From positions 1,908,181 to 1,972,180 of the forward strand of contig BCKK01000003.1 of assembly GCA_001600615.1 (NCBI GenBank): a DNA stretch of 64,000 nucleotides. Direction: 5' to 3'. Both the position numbers and the translations under genes were made by a program. Positions 11,074 to 22,317 of this stretch are shown here, piece by piece. Each line of letters opens with the position of its first letter. Positions within the stretch are counted from its first letter, which is position 1. Under the pieces are notes generated by a model. It saw only the letters and a list, made by a program, of their open reading frames with translations, ran no database searches and was not told where the DNA came from. This stretch comes from Dioszegia crocea (lineage: Eukaryota; Basidiomycota; Tremellomycetes; Tremellales; Bulleribasidiaceae).

Positions 11074-14000
11074 TTATACTACAACCAGATGATCGGCGAT
11101 ATTGCCGGGCAAAGATAGTATGAAACAGTGGTGTTGGGTCGATATCGAATGATGATCATTGACTTTTGATTGAGTTTGGCTGTACTGATGAGCGGGTATC
11201 CCCACGTACCAAGACGACGGACCAGAACTTACCTCCCCCATTTCACCTCTTAAGGCCGCCGCCATCCAACTAGCCACATACTCTTCATCCCTCTTCATCC
11301 CTCTCCCCACTCCAAGCCCCGCACCAAATTCCAACCCAACCCCCAATCCCAATCCACTCCCACCTACCCGCATCTCTTTGCTTTCCCCTACATCCGACAA
11401 ATACCCAGTAGGCGTAGCGAGGAAATTCGACCCGCTCGACGTGGACGCGGAGAATGAAGATCCACTCCCACTGGCTGTCAAAGCCATATCTACTGATCCA
11501 GGCTGAATGTCGTCTGTATAACTCGGCCTCAGCTGGCGTCTCATCCCGATATTCTCGGTCGATCCTAAAGCTGCTAGTGTAGCTCGACGAGTGTTGTAAG
11601 TGTTATATGGGGCAACGCGGTATGTCGGACCAGTCGATATAGACGCTGAAGCACTTCGCGTATGTCCCTGTTGGGGGATGTACGATTGGGGTTCAGAAGG
11701 ATAGATGGATAAAGGAGGGAAAGAGGGGGTATTGGTAGATGCCGGAAGGCTAAGGCCGGTCAGCCAAGGGGTGTTGCTGGTGTTGGTAAATGTGGAAGGG
11801 GTGTGGAGGGTGGATGCGGTGGTGTTTGAGGTAGAGTAGGAGTCGCGTCGGTCTGCTGGGGGTAGGTCGAAGATTGGAGAGTAGAGTGAGAGGCCGTTAG
11901 GGAGTGGGAGACTGATGGGATCAGGTTGAGAGATCCGATGATGATGTTGAGTCTGGGTAGAGTGGGTGCGTGGTGGGGATTGAGCAGAGTGGGGTGGGGT
12001 TGTAGATGTAGAAGGCGCATCAGAGGTATTTGATGACCCTGGAGATTAGCTTAGGGCACACCAGCCGCTAGTCAAGAAAACATACGAGGAGTCGCCCCCG
12101 CAGAGACTGAGACCAAAGTTGACCTCCCCTTTTTTCCCCTCTGAACAGACACTGCAGCCGGGGCGATCCGGATTGGTTTAGGTGGTCGACTGTTATATTT
12201 CCCCCGACCGGCGGGGGGNTTTGTGTTGGTGTGGGGGCGAGGAATGACGCCTGAGTGTACGCCGAATGGTCGAGAACAATCGTGGGTGCGTTCGTATATC
12301 CCGCATTCTGGAAGTCAGCCCCGTCCCTGGGAGAACTGTGGAGAAGAGAAACTTACTATTGCATAGCTATTTGGTCAGCTTGAATATCATGGTAAATGAA
12401 GGAGCAAAGACTTACGATTCGATTAACAAATAACTGACTCCGTCGCCAACTGGGTGCATCCTTTTCTCGACAATTATGACAATGCCTCTTTATCTGTTCA
12501 TGTCAGCTTCTCACTCCAGGATTTATACTATCGCCAAGCCTCACCCATTGCGTCTGCTTAATCTCTGCAGAATCCGTATAAACTACCGTCCCTTCCTTTT
12601 TACATCGCCTGATGGTAGCTTCCCACACTTGCGTCGATATCGTAATATCATCCTCCTCCACTGAGTATCCCGACTGGGGTCTACTGTCCTGATCCCCAAA
12701 CTCAACCTGCGGCCCCACAACCGACCTGTCATCCGCATAAACTGAATACCCATCCATATCCCCATCACCATCCGCCACTGTCTCCCCTTCTGCATCTTCA
12801 CTACCTGACGCTCCTGATCCGGAGGCTATACTGGTATTGAATGACCCGCGCCGATGGCTTAGTATCCTCCGCTCGATCGACTCATCCTGCATCATTTGAT
12901 GCATTCGTTGAGTCGCCGGCGGGACAAGGGCCGAGCCGGCAATAGTGGTTGGTCGTTCCCATCCTAAGGACTGGGGGTGAGGGTGGGTTGGCGCATTGTG
13001 ATCAAAGTTGAATGAGTGTACGAGGGGTGTGTAAGGTTCTGCGAGGGAGGATCGGGAGTATAGCGGAGAAGGTAGAGTAGAGTTGGGCGTAAGTTGAGGG
13101 CGGGAGTCGTATGATAGACCCTGGCCAGTGGAGGTGGAGAAATTAGGATAGAGAGGGGTTGCCGAGGGTGTATGGTATGTATACCCAGTGAGAGCCGGTG
13201 CATTGAGATTTGTAGCTCGGGGCTGGGCATAAGATTGGGGATTGGCGTGGATGTAAGAGAGATATGGGTTATCAACGCCCTCTTGGGTTACTTCGGGGGT
13301 ATACGGAGCTGGAGTGAAAGGGTAAGGCTGAGCCGGCCAGTGAGACATGAGTGGGGCTGGCGAAGTGGAGCTCGAGCCGTGCGCTGTTGGGAGGGGTTGG
13401 GCGGGACGGAGGTGTTGTTCAGCCAAGGCGTGAAGTCGGCTTATGTTTTGGTGGTGTAGCGGTGGGATGCGCAAGGTCGAGGTGGTAGATTGGGGAGGAG
13501 GATAAGGGGCGGAAAAGCTATGACTGAGCTGTGGTCGCTGTTGCCGGTCGTCTCTTCTAACAAGTCAGCTCGAGACTCAAGGGGAGGGGGATGACTTACA
13601 TTGTGGAGGTTGGACCGGGAGGTTCGAGCTGATCATACTCTCGCTCGGCGTCCGGACTTGGCGGAGCGGACATACTATCTCTCCTAAATGATCAGCACCC
13701 GGCCCAATCAGGTAAGGGACAACTCACCAGATCCCACCCATATACCCTCCAAAACTCCTCTGCTGCGCCATTCCGCGATCAACATGCAATACACCGGCCG
13801 CATCCTCATCGTCCGACTCTCTGTCCGCCATCCTTGTTCGTGCCTTCTCTGACGAACCAGGCGAGCGGAGAAAAGATCCAGGCGAGACGGATAATGCGGG
13901 CGTGAGCGTGAGGTTCGGGTCGAGAGGGATTAAATGGCGTTTATGGCTGGATGGAGCGGAGGATGGACCAGTGCGGAAGTTATCGGGTGTGGTGGGCGTA

Positions 14001-14128
14001 CTTGGACGTGGCGCGTCAAAGTAGGCAGAGATGGGCGGGACGGGGTAGGCGTAGGGTAGTGAGGCGGACAAAGGGGGAGAATCGAGTGAGGAGGGAGGGA
14101 GTGGATCGAATATGGATAGGATTGGCAT
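11074..14128 (-). CDS. GATA-type zinc-finger transcription factor
   Basis: Probable nuclear DNA-binding regulator of 923 aa. Exons on the minus strand: 14128-13728, 13683-13600, 13556-12545, 12493-12416, 12366-12357, 12307-12086, 12038-11074 (924 codons). The single finger is assembled over four exons: CHNCREKDAPSWRRSQL (12493-12416), LCN from a 10-base exon, then KCGIYERTHDCSRPFG. This gives the C-x2-C...C-x2-C pattern of fungal GATA fingers with the WRRSQL variant. The rest is low-complexity, rich in Ser, Pro, Tyr and His. A basic stretch follows the finger. A GTAAGT donor near 11235 could remove part of the last exon in frame, so the C-terminus is uncertain. The start is the first in-frame ATG; an acceptor-like sequence just upstream (about 14145) suggests an intron in the leader. 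An ambiguous base (n) sits at 12219. Regulon unknown. Confidence 0.82.
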
Positions 14129-15502
14129 GGGGCGGAGTCGCACTGGGTATGGCCGTCAGTCGGCTGACGTGACTTTTGTGGGTCTAAACGTCAGCTGAAT
14201 TATACGGTGGCTCGAGAAGGGCAGAAGAAGTGGGTGCAGGGAAGGGTCGTCATGCAAGCCGTAGTCAAGGTGGATGACTGGCTTGGGAGGTAGCGGGAAT
14301 AGGATTTTGGGTGTAAAGGAGGGATCTACCGCTTGGATGTTTGGATGAAACGCTCGGAGCGTAATTGATGGGACGAAGGTGTGTTGACGACTGGACGGAA
14401 GGGTAGACTCACAAGCTTTCTGTATCCGATAACACTAGATATGCAGACCGAGCACACCTGAGACTCCCTCGATACGTTGGCGGAAACAAGAAAAGAGTGA
14501 GAGCGAGTTGGGCGTTTGAGCTTTATAGGTTTCGCAAACCCAGACCCGGGTTATCGGTATTCCAAAGGGTGGGCAAAGCCAGCGTTGTGTTCCCAAGAGG
14601 AATGGGGGTGTGGCGCAATGTGTGTCCAAGCGGTAAGATAGCGGGTGGGCAAGACTGGAAAGGACCACCCCGGAATAGAGGGTGGGCGATTGGAGGAGGT
14701 GAGGCGGGGCGCGTGAGCGAACAGTGCGTATTTAAGTGGGCGGGCGTAGAGATAAGGGGACGGATATGGTTGTGTTGAGTTTGAAAAGCGGTGTGTGCTT
14801 CTGATGGTGATGATGGGAGTTGTAGATCTATGATGCGCTGTCAGTTGACCAGTATCAGCATGACTACAATCCTCATACATCAAAATTTGTACCGTCGCCC
14901 CAGCCCCAGCCCCAGCTACTGCCGCTGTACACGGACGCGGGCGAGTAAAGGGCCCACACACTGGACGTTTGATTAGCATGAATCTTAAGCTTGTCGCCTG
15001 GGAGAAAGAAGCAGAGAAGGGAGGGGAGGGAGTGTGTGCCGTGACTGATCTGAGCCAAAGTCTTCTCTTCTCCCTCAACCCCCTCCTTTGATCCAAACCC
15101 GGTCACGCCGGCTTCGAAGTTCGCTTGCGCGGTCGTGATGGGCATTGCCGCCGGCCCGTCTTTAGTCCTTTGGAGCTGTTGCTGAGGCTCTGAAGCATTG
15201 TGGCCGCCCCAGATGGACTGCATGAGTAGGCTTCCCTGTAGATAGAGATATAGTCGACTGATGCATTGTGTCTGAGCCAGGGGCAGTTGTTGACCCAGGC
15301 AAGTTCCGTCGGAAAGAGGTGGCTGGACGGAACCGCCCGGCGCCGATGCCGAGTGCCGAGTGGCGACTCTTGGCACTGCCTCCGACAACGTTCCATCGCC
15401 TTCTCATCGCCTTCCATACCTCACTCTTACTGTCTATAATCACAGGCAGACATACCCTCTACTCCCTTCATCCAATCGACACATACCAAGCCACAAGTCA
15501 CG
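14129..15502. promoter_or_regulatory. Divergent promoter region between GATA factor and VWA gene
   Basis: About 1.4 kb between two divergent starts. ORFs of up to 180 codons exist on the minus strand but look like random open frames in GC-rich DNA, with low-complexity translations. A short CCCCAG repeat lies at about 14898-14915. Pyrimidine-rich sequence precedes the VWA start at 15503. Confidence 0.5.
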
Positions 15503-16620
15503 ATGTCAGACACAAAGACCAACCCCTTCTCCGATATCAAACAAGCCCCTCAAACCTCCGGCTTCCCCCCTCCTCCACCGGCCACCTCCGGTTTCCCCCC
15601 ACCTCCCACATCCTCCGCCCAGCCTGTCGCTACAGGCTTTGCTGCACCTCCAGGCCCCCCACCTCCTCCTCCGGCCTACATCAAAGATGTCTCCATGGCC
15701 GATACCGCAGGTTACAATAGCGATGCCGCCCTCCTTGCGCTCTGCCGCGCCAAGGGAATCTCCCCTTACTTTGCCACGCAAATCACTCGCTTGCGCGAAT
15801 ACTCGGCAATCCGTCTTGTCCTTGATGACTCTGGATCCATGAAATCCATGCTGAACATCTACGGTGCGGCTCCACAGACCCGATGGCAATTACTCCAAAC
15901 TATGGTCAAGGAGATATTCGACCTCATGACTATTGCCCGAGGTGCCGATCGAGAACCCGTCAGTGTTCATTTCCTGAACATGCTGCCGCATGGAATGAAG
16001 TGTCAGTCGGTCAATGAATTGGCCCCGTACTTCGTTTCGGGCCCCACCGGGACTACACCCACACTCGAGGTCATGCGCGACATCATGACGCCCGAGCACA
16101 TGATGTATGAGGAAGGTGTCTTGACGATGGTCATTACGGATGGAGCTCCGAACTGTGGGCATCAGGCGTTTAGGAACTTTTTGGTGGATGTTCAAAGGCG
16201 GTATCCGGCGTCATACATTACGGTCGGGCTGTGTACGGACGACCCAGCTACGAATGATGAGGTGAGCAATTTACCTTCTTGATACATCAGGCACCTGCTG
16301 ATTGACAGTACTCAACATCTCTCGATAATGGTGTTCCCCATCTGGACGTCATGTCAGCCTACGAGGACGAGCGCAGAGAAATCAGGGCGGTCCAAGGACG
16401 GAAATTCACCTTCACCTATGCCGACTGGACCGTCAAGTTCCTCCTTGGCAGCCGGATTACCGAGTGGGACAGTCTTGACGAGAGGCGGTTGACAAAGCGG
16501 CAGTTGGAGATGATTCAGAAGTTTGGGAATAGCTATTTGGGGATTGGGACGCCTGGGGGTGGAGGTGGAGGAGCGACAGCGCCGGGTATGAAGAAGAAGA
16601 AGGATTGTGTGATTATGTGA
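15503..16620 (+). CDS. VWA-domain protein with proline-rich head and C-terminal CaaX box
   Basis: A 356-aa protein in two exons, 15503-16261 and 16309-16620. Residues 1-60 are Pro-rich with repeated SGFPPPP units. A von Willebrand factor A domain begins near residue 100 with RLVLDDSGSM, the DxSxS MIDAS metal site, followed by a conserved threonine region (SGPTGTTPT) and MVITDGAPN, the usual third MIDAS strand. The tail is Gly-rich and then KKKKDCVIM. CVIM is a textbook CaaX sequence, with Met last favouring farnesylation, and the lysines before it would add membrane affinity. The protein is therefore predicted to be anchored to the inner face of a membrane. No second domain is recognised. VWA identification is firm; partner and process are unknown. 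Confidence 0.85.
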
Positions 16621-17252
16621 ATAAAGGTGAGTTTTGATTTGCTGCTTCGAGGTTTATGGTGGGATGGGTGGAAGGGCAGTGTAGGAGGGATTGATGGAAG
16701 AAGAGGATGGGACAACTCTGGATTCGGACTTTCGGACTCAAGCTGATCCATTAGACGTATCAAGTATTTGGGACATCTCGATGAATGGCGCACCGGTGGG
16801 GTTGGGAAGTGTTAAGACAAGACGTAGAGACAACAAATAAGGGAAACTCAAGTATAAATAAGATGAAACTAGAACTATAATCCTAGAGTAGTAAGCGCTT
16901 CTAAGCCATTGATGCGGCTTCCTCCTTGACCTACTCAAACCCTCTCACCGCTCTGACATCACTGATGCTGGCGCTACTGATACAGACGTCACTCACTAAC
17001 GTATCCCACATACCTCGCCTCACATTCTCCTTCGCAGGGAGACAGACCAGAGCGGCAATTGATCCTCACGACGGACTAAAGCGTCTTAGAGGATTCAGAG
17101 ATCCAGGCAGATTAACCCCATACATGGAAATCTCATTTCAAGATATAAGATACCGCCTAACGAGCCTACAAATTTCCGAAAAGATTGCCCATTCTCTTCT
17201 CCACTCGACCGATCACGGAAAACCGAGCACCTAGTTTAACGCCGAACATCAA
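16621..17252. other. Intergenic; contains start of a tandem unit
   Basis: No gene is seen. From about 17011 the sequence (TACCTCGCCT, then GGGAGACAGACCAGAGCGGC) repeats at 19311 onward, marking the 3' flank of the duplicated cupredoxin-gene unit. Confidence 0.5.
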
Positions 17253-18952
17253 TCAGAGGGTGACGAACAGAGCTCCGCCGACAGCTAGAGCGGCCGCTCC
17301 CATCCCAGCAGCATATCGCCCTTCAGCACTGAATGACATCAGCCCGAATCTCAAGTCGTATCGAAGCCACCAGAAACTCACGCGGCTTTGCTCGAAGTGG
17401 ACGCTGAGGCGGAGCTGGCGGGGGTTCCCGACGCGGAAGACATCATGGAGGATGATGAAGTGCCGGTGGTTGTGGTCGTGTTTCCGCTGGATATGTCAGC
17501 ACCAGTTCCCGAGAGGATCCAAAGGAGGCTTACGCGGTAGCGTTTGCGGCAGCTTGGAAAGTGTTGAATGTCATATTACCGCTAGTAGGCGCGTTGATCC
17601 TGCTTCATCAGTTTCTACACTTCGAATGAGATAGTAGAACTCACGCCATGACCATNNNNNNNNNNNNNNNNNNNNNNNNNNNNNNNNNNNNNNNNNNNNN
17701 NNNNNNNNNNNNNNNNNNNNNNNNNNNNNNNNNNNNNNNNNNNNNNNNNNNNNNNNNNNNNNNNNNNNNNNNNNNNNNNNNNNNNNNNNNNNNNNNNNNN
17801 NNNNNNNNNNNNNNNNNNNNNNNNNNNNNNNNNNNNNNNNNNNNNNNNNNNNNNNNNNNNNNNNNNNNNNNNNNNNNNNNNNNNNNNNNNNNNNNNNNNN
17901 NNNNNNNNNNNNNNNNNNNNNNNNNNNNNNNNNNNNNNNNNNNNNNNNNNNNNNNNNNNNNNNNNNNNNNNNNNNNNNNNNNNNNNNNNNNNNNNNNNNN
18001 NNNNNNNNNNNNNNNNNNNNNNNNNNNNNNNNNNNNNNNNNNNNNNNNNNNNNNNNNNNNNNNNNNNNNNNNNNNNNNNNNNNNNNNNNNNNNNNNNNNN
18101 NNNNNNNNNNNNNNNNNNNNNNNNNNNNNNNNNNNNNNNNNNNNNNNNNNNNNNNNNNNNNNNNNNNNNNNNNNNNNNNNNNNNNNNNNNNNNNNNNNNN
18201 NNNNNNNNNNNNNNNNNNNNNNNNNNNNNNGTGTTGAATGTCATATTACCGCTAGTAGGCGCGTTGATCCTGCTTCATCAGTTTCTACACTTCGAATGAG
18301 ATAGTAGAACTCACGCCATGACCATGCCGACTTGACAGTGATTACCTTGAGAACCTGCCAATCAGCTCCTATCCCCTCCACTGCATGGCATAACTTACAG
18401 TAGAACCACAGCGGGTTGGTATTGTTGACTGTGACTTGGTACTATCCAATCTATCAGCGTTTACCCTAATGCAAAGAAGAAGCTCTACTCACACTGGATG
18501 TCCTCCCAGCTGTGATGTTGGCAGGCATGAAGCCCGAGTCAATAGTCCCGTTGGTGAAGTTACAGGGTAAGGCGAAGGTTGACTGGACTAGGGAATGGTT
18601 TCCAGCTACAAATGTGAAGCTGCATATCAGCTCTTACTCTGAAGAGGCTAGTACTTGAAGGGAGGAGGGAATGGCTCACTTGATGACATCTCCAACAGCA
18701 GCGTTGATACTGCTACGTCAGCCTCAGATCATTGGCAGCCACAATCAGACTACCCATAGGGGTATCTCCTCGTGCCTCTCAAGTAGACTCACCTGTTAGG
18801 AGAGAAAGTCTGCCAAGATCAGTCTTCTTGTCCGTCTGCCTCGGAACAACAAGACTCACCCTGGTCATGTTCATACCAACCACAACCTGCTGAGTTTCGG
18901 CAGACACTACCGAGGCTGCCAGAGCGAAAAGAGCGAGGAATCCAGTGAACAT
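17253..18952 (-). CDS. Cupredoxin-fold extracellular protein, probable GPI anchor (copy 1, interrupted by N gap)
   Basis: Secreted cupredoxin-like serine-rich protein of the fungal extracellular family. Exons: 18952-18860, 18809-18793, 18709-18680, 18619-18493, 18441-18399, 18354-18315, then E7, 17486-17382 and 17328-17253. E7 is complete at 17599-17534 and partly repeated at 18269-18231. Marks are the signal peptide MFTGFLALFALAASVVSA, then TFSPNS, INAAVGDVI, FTFVAGNHS, TVNNTNPLWFYC, and GNHCQVGMVM, the usual copper-site region with its His-Cys. A Ser/Thr-rich stalk and a small-residue hydrophobic tail (AAALAVGGALFVTL) suggest a GPI anchor. If the flanks of the gap are overlapped, the gene is intact at 198 aa, with the same nine exon lengths as copy 2. 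Enzymatic activity is not implied; the family is mostly uncharacterised. Confidence 0.78.
17561..17655. repeat. 95-base sequence on the left side of the N gap, identical to 18231-18325
   Basis: Bases 17561-17655, ending at the first N, are repeated exactly at 18231-18325, starting after the last N. The repeat covers part of exon 7, an intron and part of exon 6 of copy 1. Such identical contig ends usually mean that two overlapping contigs were scaffolded with a default gap instead of being merged. Confidence 0.8.
17656..18230. other. Assembly gap (575 N)
   Basis: A run of 575 ambiguous bases. The identical 95-base flanks suggest that the true gap length is negative and no sequence is missing. 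Confidence 0.8.
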
Positions 18953-19540
18953 CTTGAATAGAATAAGGGGGAAAGGTATGAGACGAAGGAGATGAAGGAG
19001 ATGGAGGACAGAGGTAGCAGTCTTTAAATGCCTCAATCCACCTTCAAGCTGATCTCCGCTTTCTCCCGAACTCCAGATATTCAATCCGAATTACCGCAAA
19101 TCCAGCTATAAATACCCGTCATCCTCTTTCCAACCTTCTCCCGACAGCCGAGCGTGACTACAGCAGTCCCGGCTCCGGATGAAGAGCATGCCCGGTGTCT
19201 AACTTCTTGAAAGCGTGAGGCGTGAGGATGGAGGTGGGTCGGAGGCACAATTGGCCATTGGGCACCCGTGAAAGATCAGCAAGNGGGAGATCTCCGGTGC
19301 CCCGGGATTATACCTCGCCTCGCATTCTCCTTTGCAGGGAGACAGACCAGAGCGGCAGACTGAGCCTCACGTATGACAAGGCTCAGAGATCCAGACAGAT
19401 TGACCCCATACATCCGTCTCTCATTCGTCAAGGAATAAGATACCGCCTAACGAGCCTATAGATTTCCGAAAAGATCGCTCACTCTTCTCAACTCGACTGG
19501 ACACCAAGCACCAAGCACCTAGTTTGACGCCGAACGGTAA
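18953..19540. promoter_or_regulatory. Promoter of cupredoxin copy 1 and 3' flank of copy 2
   Basis: Resembles 20578-20900 upstream of copy 2, including an AT-rich TATTTATA-type box (minus-strand reading, about 19106-19113) in both, followed by a CTCTTTCCAACCTT block on the plus strand. Ambiguous bases occur at 19284 and, inside the neighbouring gene, at 19597. No gene is seen. Confidence 0.45.
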
Positions 19541-20577
19541 TCATAGGGTGACGAACAGAGCTCCGCCGACAGCTAGCGCGGCCGCTCCCATCCCAGNAGC
19601 GTATCGCCCTTCAGCACTGGATGTCAGCCTACAACTTGCGTCGTATTGAAAGCAATCAGAAACTCACGCGGCTTTGCTTGTGCTGGACGCTGAGGCGGAG
19701 CTGGCGGGGGTGCCTGACATGGAAGACATCATGGAGGATGATGAAGTACCTGTGGTTGTGGTGGTGTTTCCGCTGGATATGTCAGCACCAATTACCGAGA
19801 GGACCCGAGGGAGACTGACGCAGTAGCGTTTGCGGCAGCTTGGAACGTGTTGAATGTCATATTACCGCTAGTAGGCGCGTTGATCCTGCCACATCAGCTT
19901 CTACACTTCGAATGAAATAATAGAACTCACGCCATGACCATCCCGACTTGACAGTGATTGGCCTGAGAGCCTGAGGATTAGCTCTGTCCTCTTCTACAGC
20001 GCGGACACAACCTACAGTAGAACCAGAGCGGGTTGGTGTTGTTGACTGTGACTTGGTACTGCCCAATCTATCAGCGCTTATCCAGGCCCAATGCAAAGAA
20101 GAAGCTCTACTCACGCTGGATGTCTTACCAGCTGTGATGTTGGCAGGCATGTAACCCGAGTTGATCGTCCCGTTTGTGAAGTTACAGGGCATGGCGAAGG
20201 TTGACTGGACTAGGGAGTGGTTTCCAGCTACGAATGTGAAGCTGCCTGTGTCAGCTCTGGTTTTGGGAGTAGCTGGGCATTGTGGTGAGGAAGGGAAATG
20301 GCTCACTTGATGACATCTCCGACGGCAGCGTTGATGCTGCAGAATCAGCCTCTGATCTGGGACAGCGACAACCGCATCACTCGTACGAGCTCATGATGTC
20401 TCTCCGAGCGTACGTACCTGTTAGGAGAGAAAGTCTGTCAAGATCAGTTTTAACGTCCATTTGCATAAGAACGACAGAACTCACCCTGGTCATGTTCATA
20501 CCAACCACAACCTGCTGCGTCTCGGCAGAAACTACCGAGGCTGCGAGCGCGAAAAGAGCTAGGACACCAGTGAACAT
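19541..20577 (-). CDS. Cupredoxin-fold extracellular protein, probable GPI anchor (copy 2)
   Basis: Intact paralogue of copy 1, 198 aa. Nine exons: 20577-20485, 20434-20418, 20336-20307, 20241-20115, 20058-20016, 19970-19931, 19885-19820, 19772-19668, 19616-19541. The signal peptide MFTGVLALFALAASVVSA is followed by TQQVVVGMNMTR, a 17-base exon encoding TFSPN, then INAAVGDVI, FTFVAGNHSLVQSTFAMPC, NNTNPLWFYC and SQANHCQVGMVM. A Ser/Thr-rich stalk (SSSMMSSMSG) and a C-terminal hydrophobic stretch predict GPI attachment to the plasma membrane or wall. Several Asn-x-Ser/Thr sites are present. One residue is unresolved because of the n at 19597. The two copies differ by scattered substitutions, mainly in the stalk. 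Confidence 0.85.
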
Positions 20578-21657
20578 CTTGACAGTCTTTTGGCAAAAGT
20601 AAGAGACGTAAAAGACGAAAGAGATGGGTGGGGAAAAGGTCGTTAAATGCCTCAAACCACTTTCGATCATATACTAACTGCTCATCTCCCCTTTCTCCCG
20701 AATGCCCAGATATTCAATCCGAATTCCCGCAGATCTGGCTATAAATATACCCTCCTCTTTCCAACCTTTCCCCAAGCGGCTCCGAATGAATATTATGCCG
20801 GTGTCTAACTTCCCCCATGACGCTACAAGACATGCACAATTGGGTGCCACGCGTGAAGATCAATAAGGGGAGATCTCCGGTGCCCCGAGATCCTCCGGCA
20901 TTGGGCCCCGCGGCCGATCGGTTAGCGGGGAGGACTATAAATAGCCTGGTCACGTGGAGGTGGAATTTAGGACTCGCGATTGGCTGCTGCTGACTTGCTA
21001 CTGCCTCTGATGCTCATACTGTCATCTACTGGATCTCCTGCGGCGCTGGCGGAAGCAGGATGTCGCGCAAACTTGATGATTCTGCATTTGATCAGAGACG
21101 GGTCATAGTGTAGCTAACACGCTTGACCTTCAGTACGCACTGATGATCGACCTAACAGCAGAGCTCTGAAGATGCTGACACTTTGCTGAAGTGTAGACTA
21201 CGCGCGTAACTTCGACTACAGCTCGGTATTCATTTGGCCTGCCAAGTAAGGATCGGACCCGGCTATAGTCGGAGTGGACTAGATGAGGAGGCTCCGGTAC
21301 TGGAGAAGCGTCGCTCGGCTTATCAGAAGCTGACAGGTTGCAGGTGAACGAACTTTACTACGACTCGACTGTCTCAGGGGATATAGGGACAAAGGGAGAT
21401 GCCGGGAGCGCATAAAACCCGGCCAGAAGCTCAGTGCGGCGACTTCTATCAAGAAGGCTTCGTCGAAGACGACTTCTTGGGTGGCAGGCGCATGTCAGAG
21501 TGCGTCACACGAGAGGAAGCTAGAGGAAGATATAAGGCATACAATACACTCCCGGACGGATCCCATCCGCCACTTGCCCTTGCACTCCTATACCTTCGCG
21601 GCATCTTCCGGCCTCTACAAACCCAGCTGCCGACGTCGATAGACAACTACCAAGACC
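20578..21657. other. Promoter of cupredoxin copy 2 and gene-poor spacer
   Basis: The first 320 bases are the duplicated promoter, with a TATAAATATA-type box at about 20741-20750 (plus-strand reading). The rest has no convincing gene. A 114-codon ORF at 21399-21743 overlaps the next candidate gene in another frame and lacks recognisable features. Confidence 0.4.
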
Positions 21658-22244
21658 ATGTCCGGCGTCTTTACCAGCGCAATTGCAGATATGCACGCCA
21701 ACACACTGTTCCACGTCAATCATCCGCCAACCAATCTCGGTGATACTGCGCCATCCAGTCATACGATCCCCAGCTCGCCTTCGCCTTTCTCCCGATCATC
21801 GACCCGAACGACGCCTCAAAACCGGTCCAAGTACCCCTCACACTCGTTCAGTCCATCCTCCTACAAGCACTGCATGGCTGTGAGGGTACCTCGCAAGATG
21901 TCGCACAAAGATTCGCCACCGAATTGCTGGATGTTGCTCTTCGGAAGCTGAGCGAGGAAGATCAGGAGCGCATGCAATTCTTCCCCATTCAGACGCAAAC
22001 CGCTCCGTTCCGAGGCCAAGCTCAGTCATCTGATGTTCAACCACAGTCGCCGCACTTCCGGTCCTCGGTGGAGGGGCCTCTGATTCGAAAGCTTTTGGGA
22101 CTGTGCACCGATCCCCGTGTTGATTCGCACATCCAGTCCACTGTACGCAGCAGGCTTGGGTCTTTGTCTGTGGCGTACGACATGGAGAAGGCTGCTGGGC
22201 TTTCGGAAGGCGGCTCACAAGCCTGCCAAGGCGAAGTAGCCTGA
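21658..22244 (+). CDS. Hypothetical protein, two exons
   Basis: Tentative gene of 180 aa. Exon 1 is 21658-21714 (MSGVFTSAIADMHANTLFH) and exon 2 is 21759-22244; the 44-base intron has a GTCAAT donor and a CCAG acceptor and keeps frame. Exon 2 has a coherent, partly helical sequence (PLTLVQSILLQALHGC, ATELLDVALRKLSEEDQER, IRKLLGLCTDPRVDSHIQST). I do not recognise a family. The weak donor and the absence of homology make this a moderate call. It may be a lineage-specific gene or a decayed one. Confidence 0.4.
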
Positions 22245-22317
22245 GTTCTCATGATTGAGCGACGTTGCTTATGGTAACGGCAGTCCTCTCTCCGGACCTC
22301 GACGAGCGCTTCTGATA

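Larger units (their letters stand above)
17011..20895. repeat. Tandem duplication carrying two cupredoxin-like genes
   Basis: Unit 1 is about 17011-19310 and unit 2 about 19311-20895. Both begin with TACCTCGCCTC(A/G)CATTCTCC and end with GGGAGATCTCCGGTGCCCCG upstream of the gene. Each holds one nine-exon gene on the minus strand with identical exon lengths. Introns and flanks are more diverged than exons, so this is a real, somewhat old duplication and not an assembly copy. Confidence 0.75.

Noticed and set aside
14551..15388. Minus-strand ORFs of 171-181 codons upstream of the GATA gene
   Set aside because: Low-complexity translations, no splice support and no domain; likely random frames in GC-rich promoter DNA.
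17615..18304. ORFs of over 200 codons on both strands across the N run
   Set aside because: They consist of X residues from the ambiguous bases and are not coding evidence.
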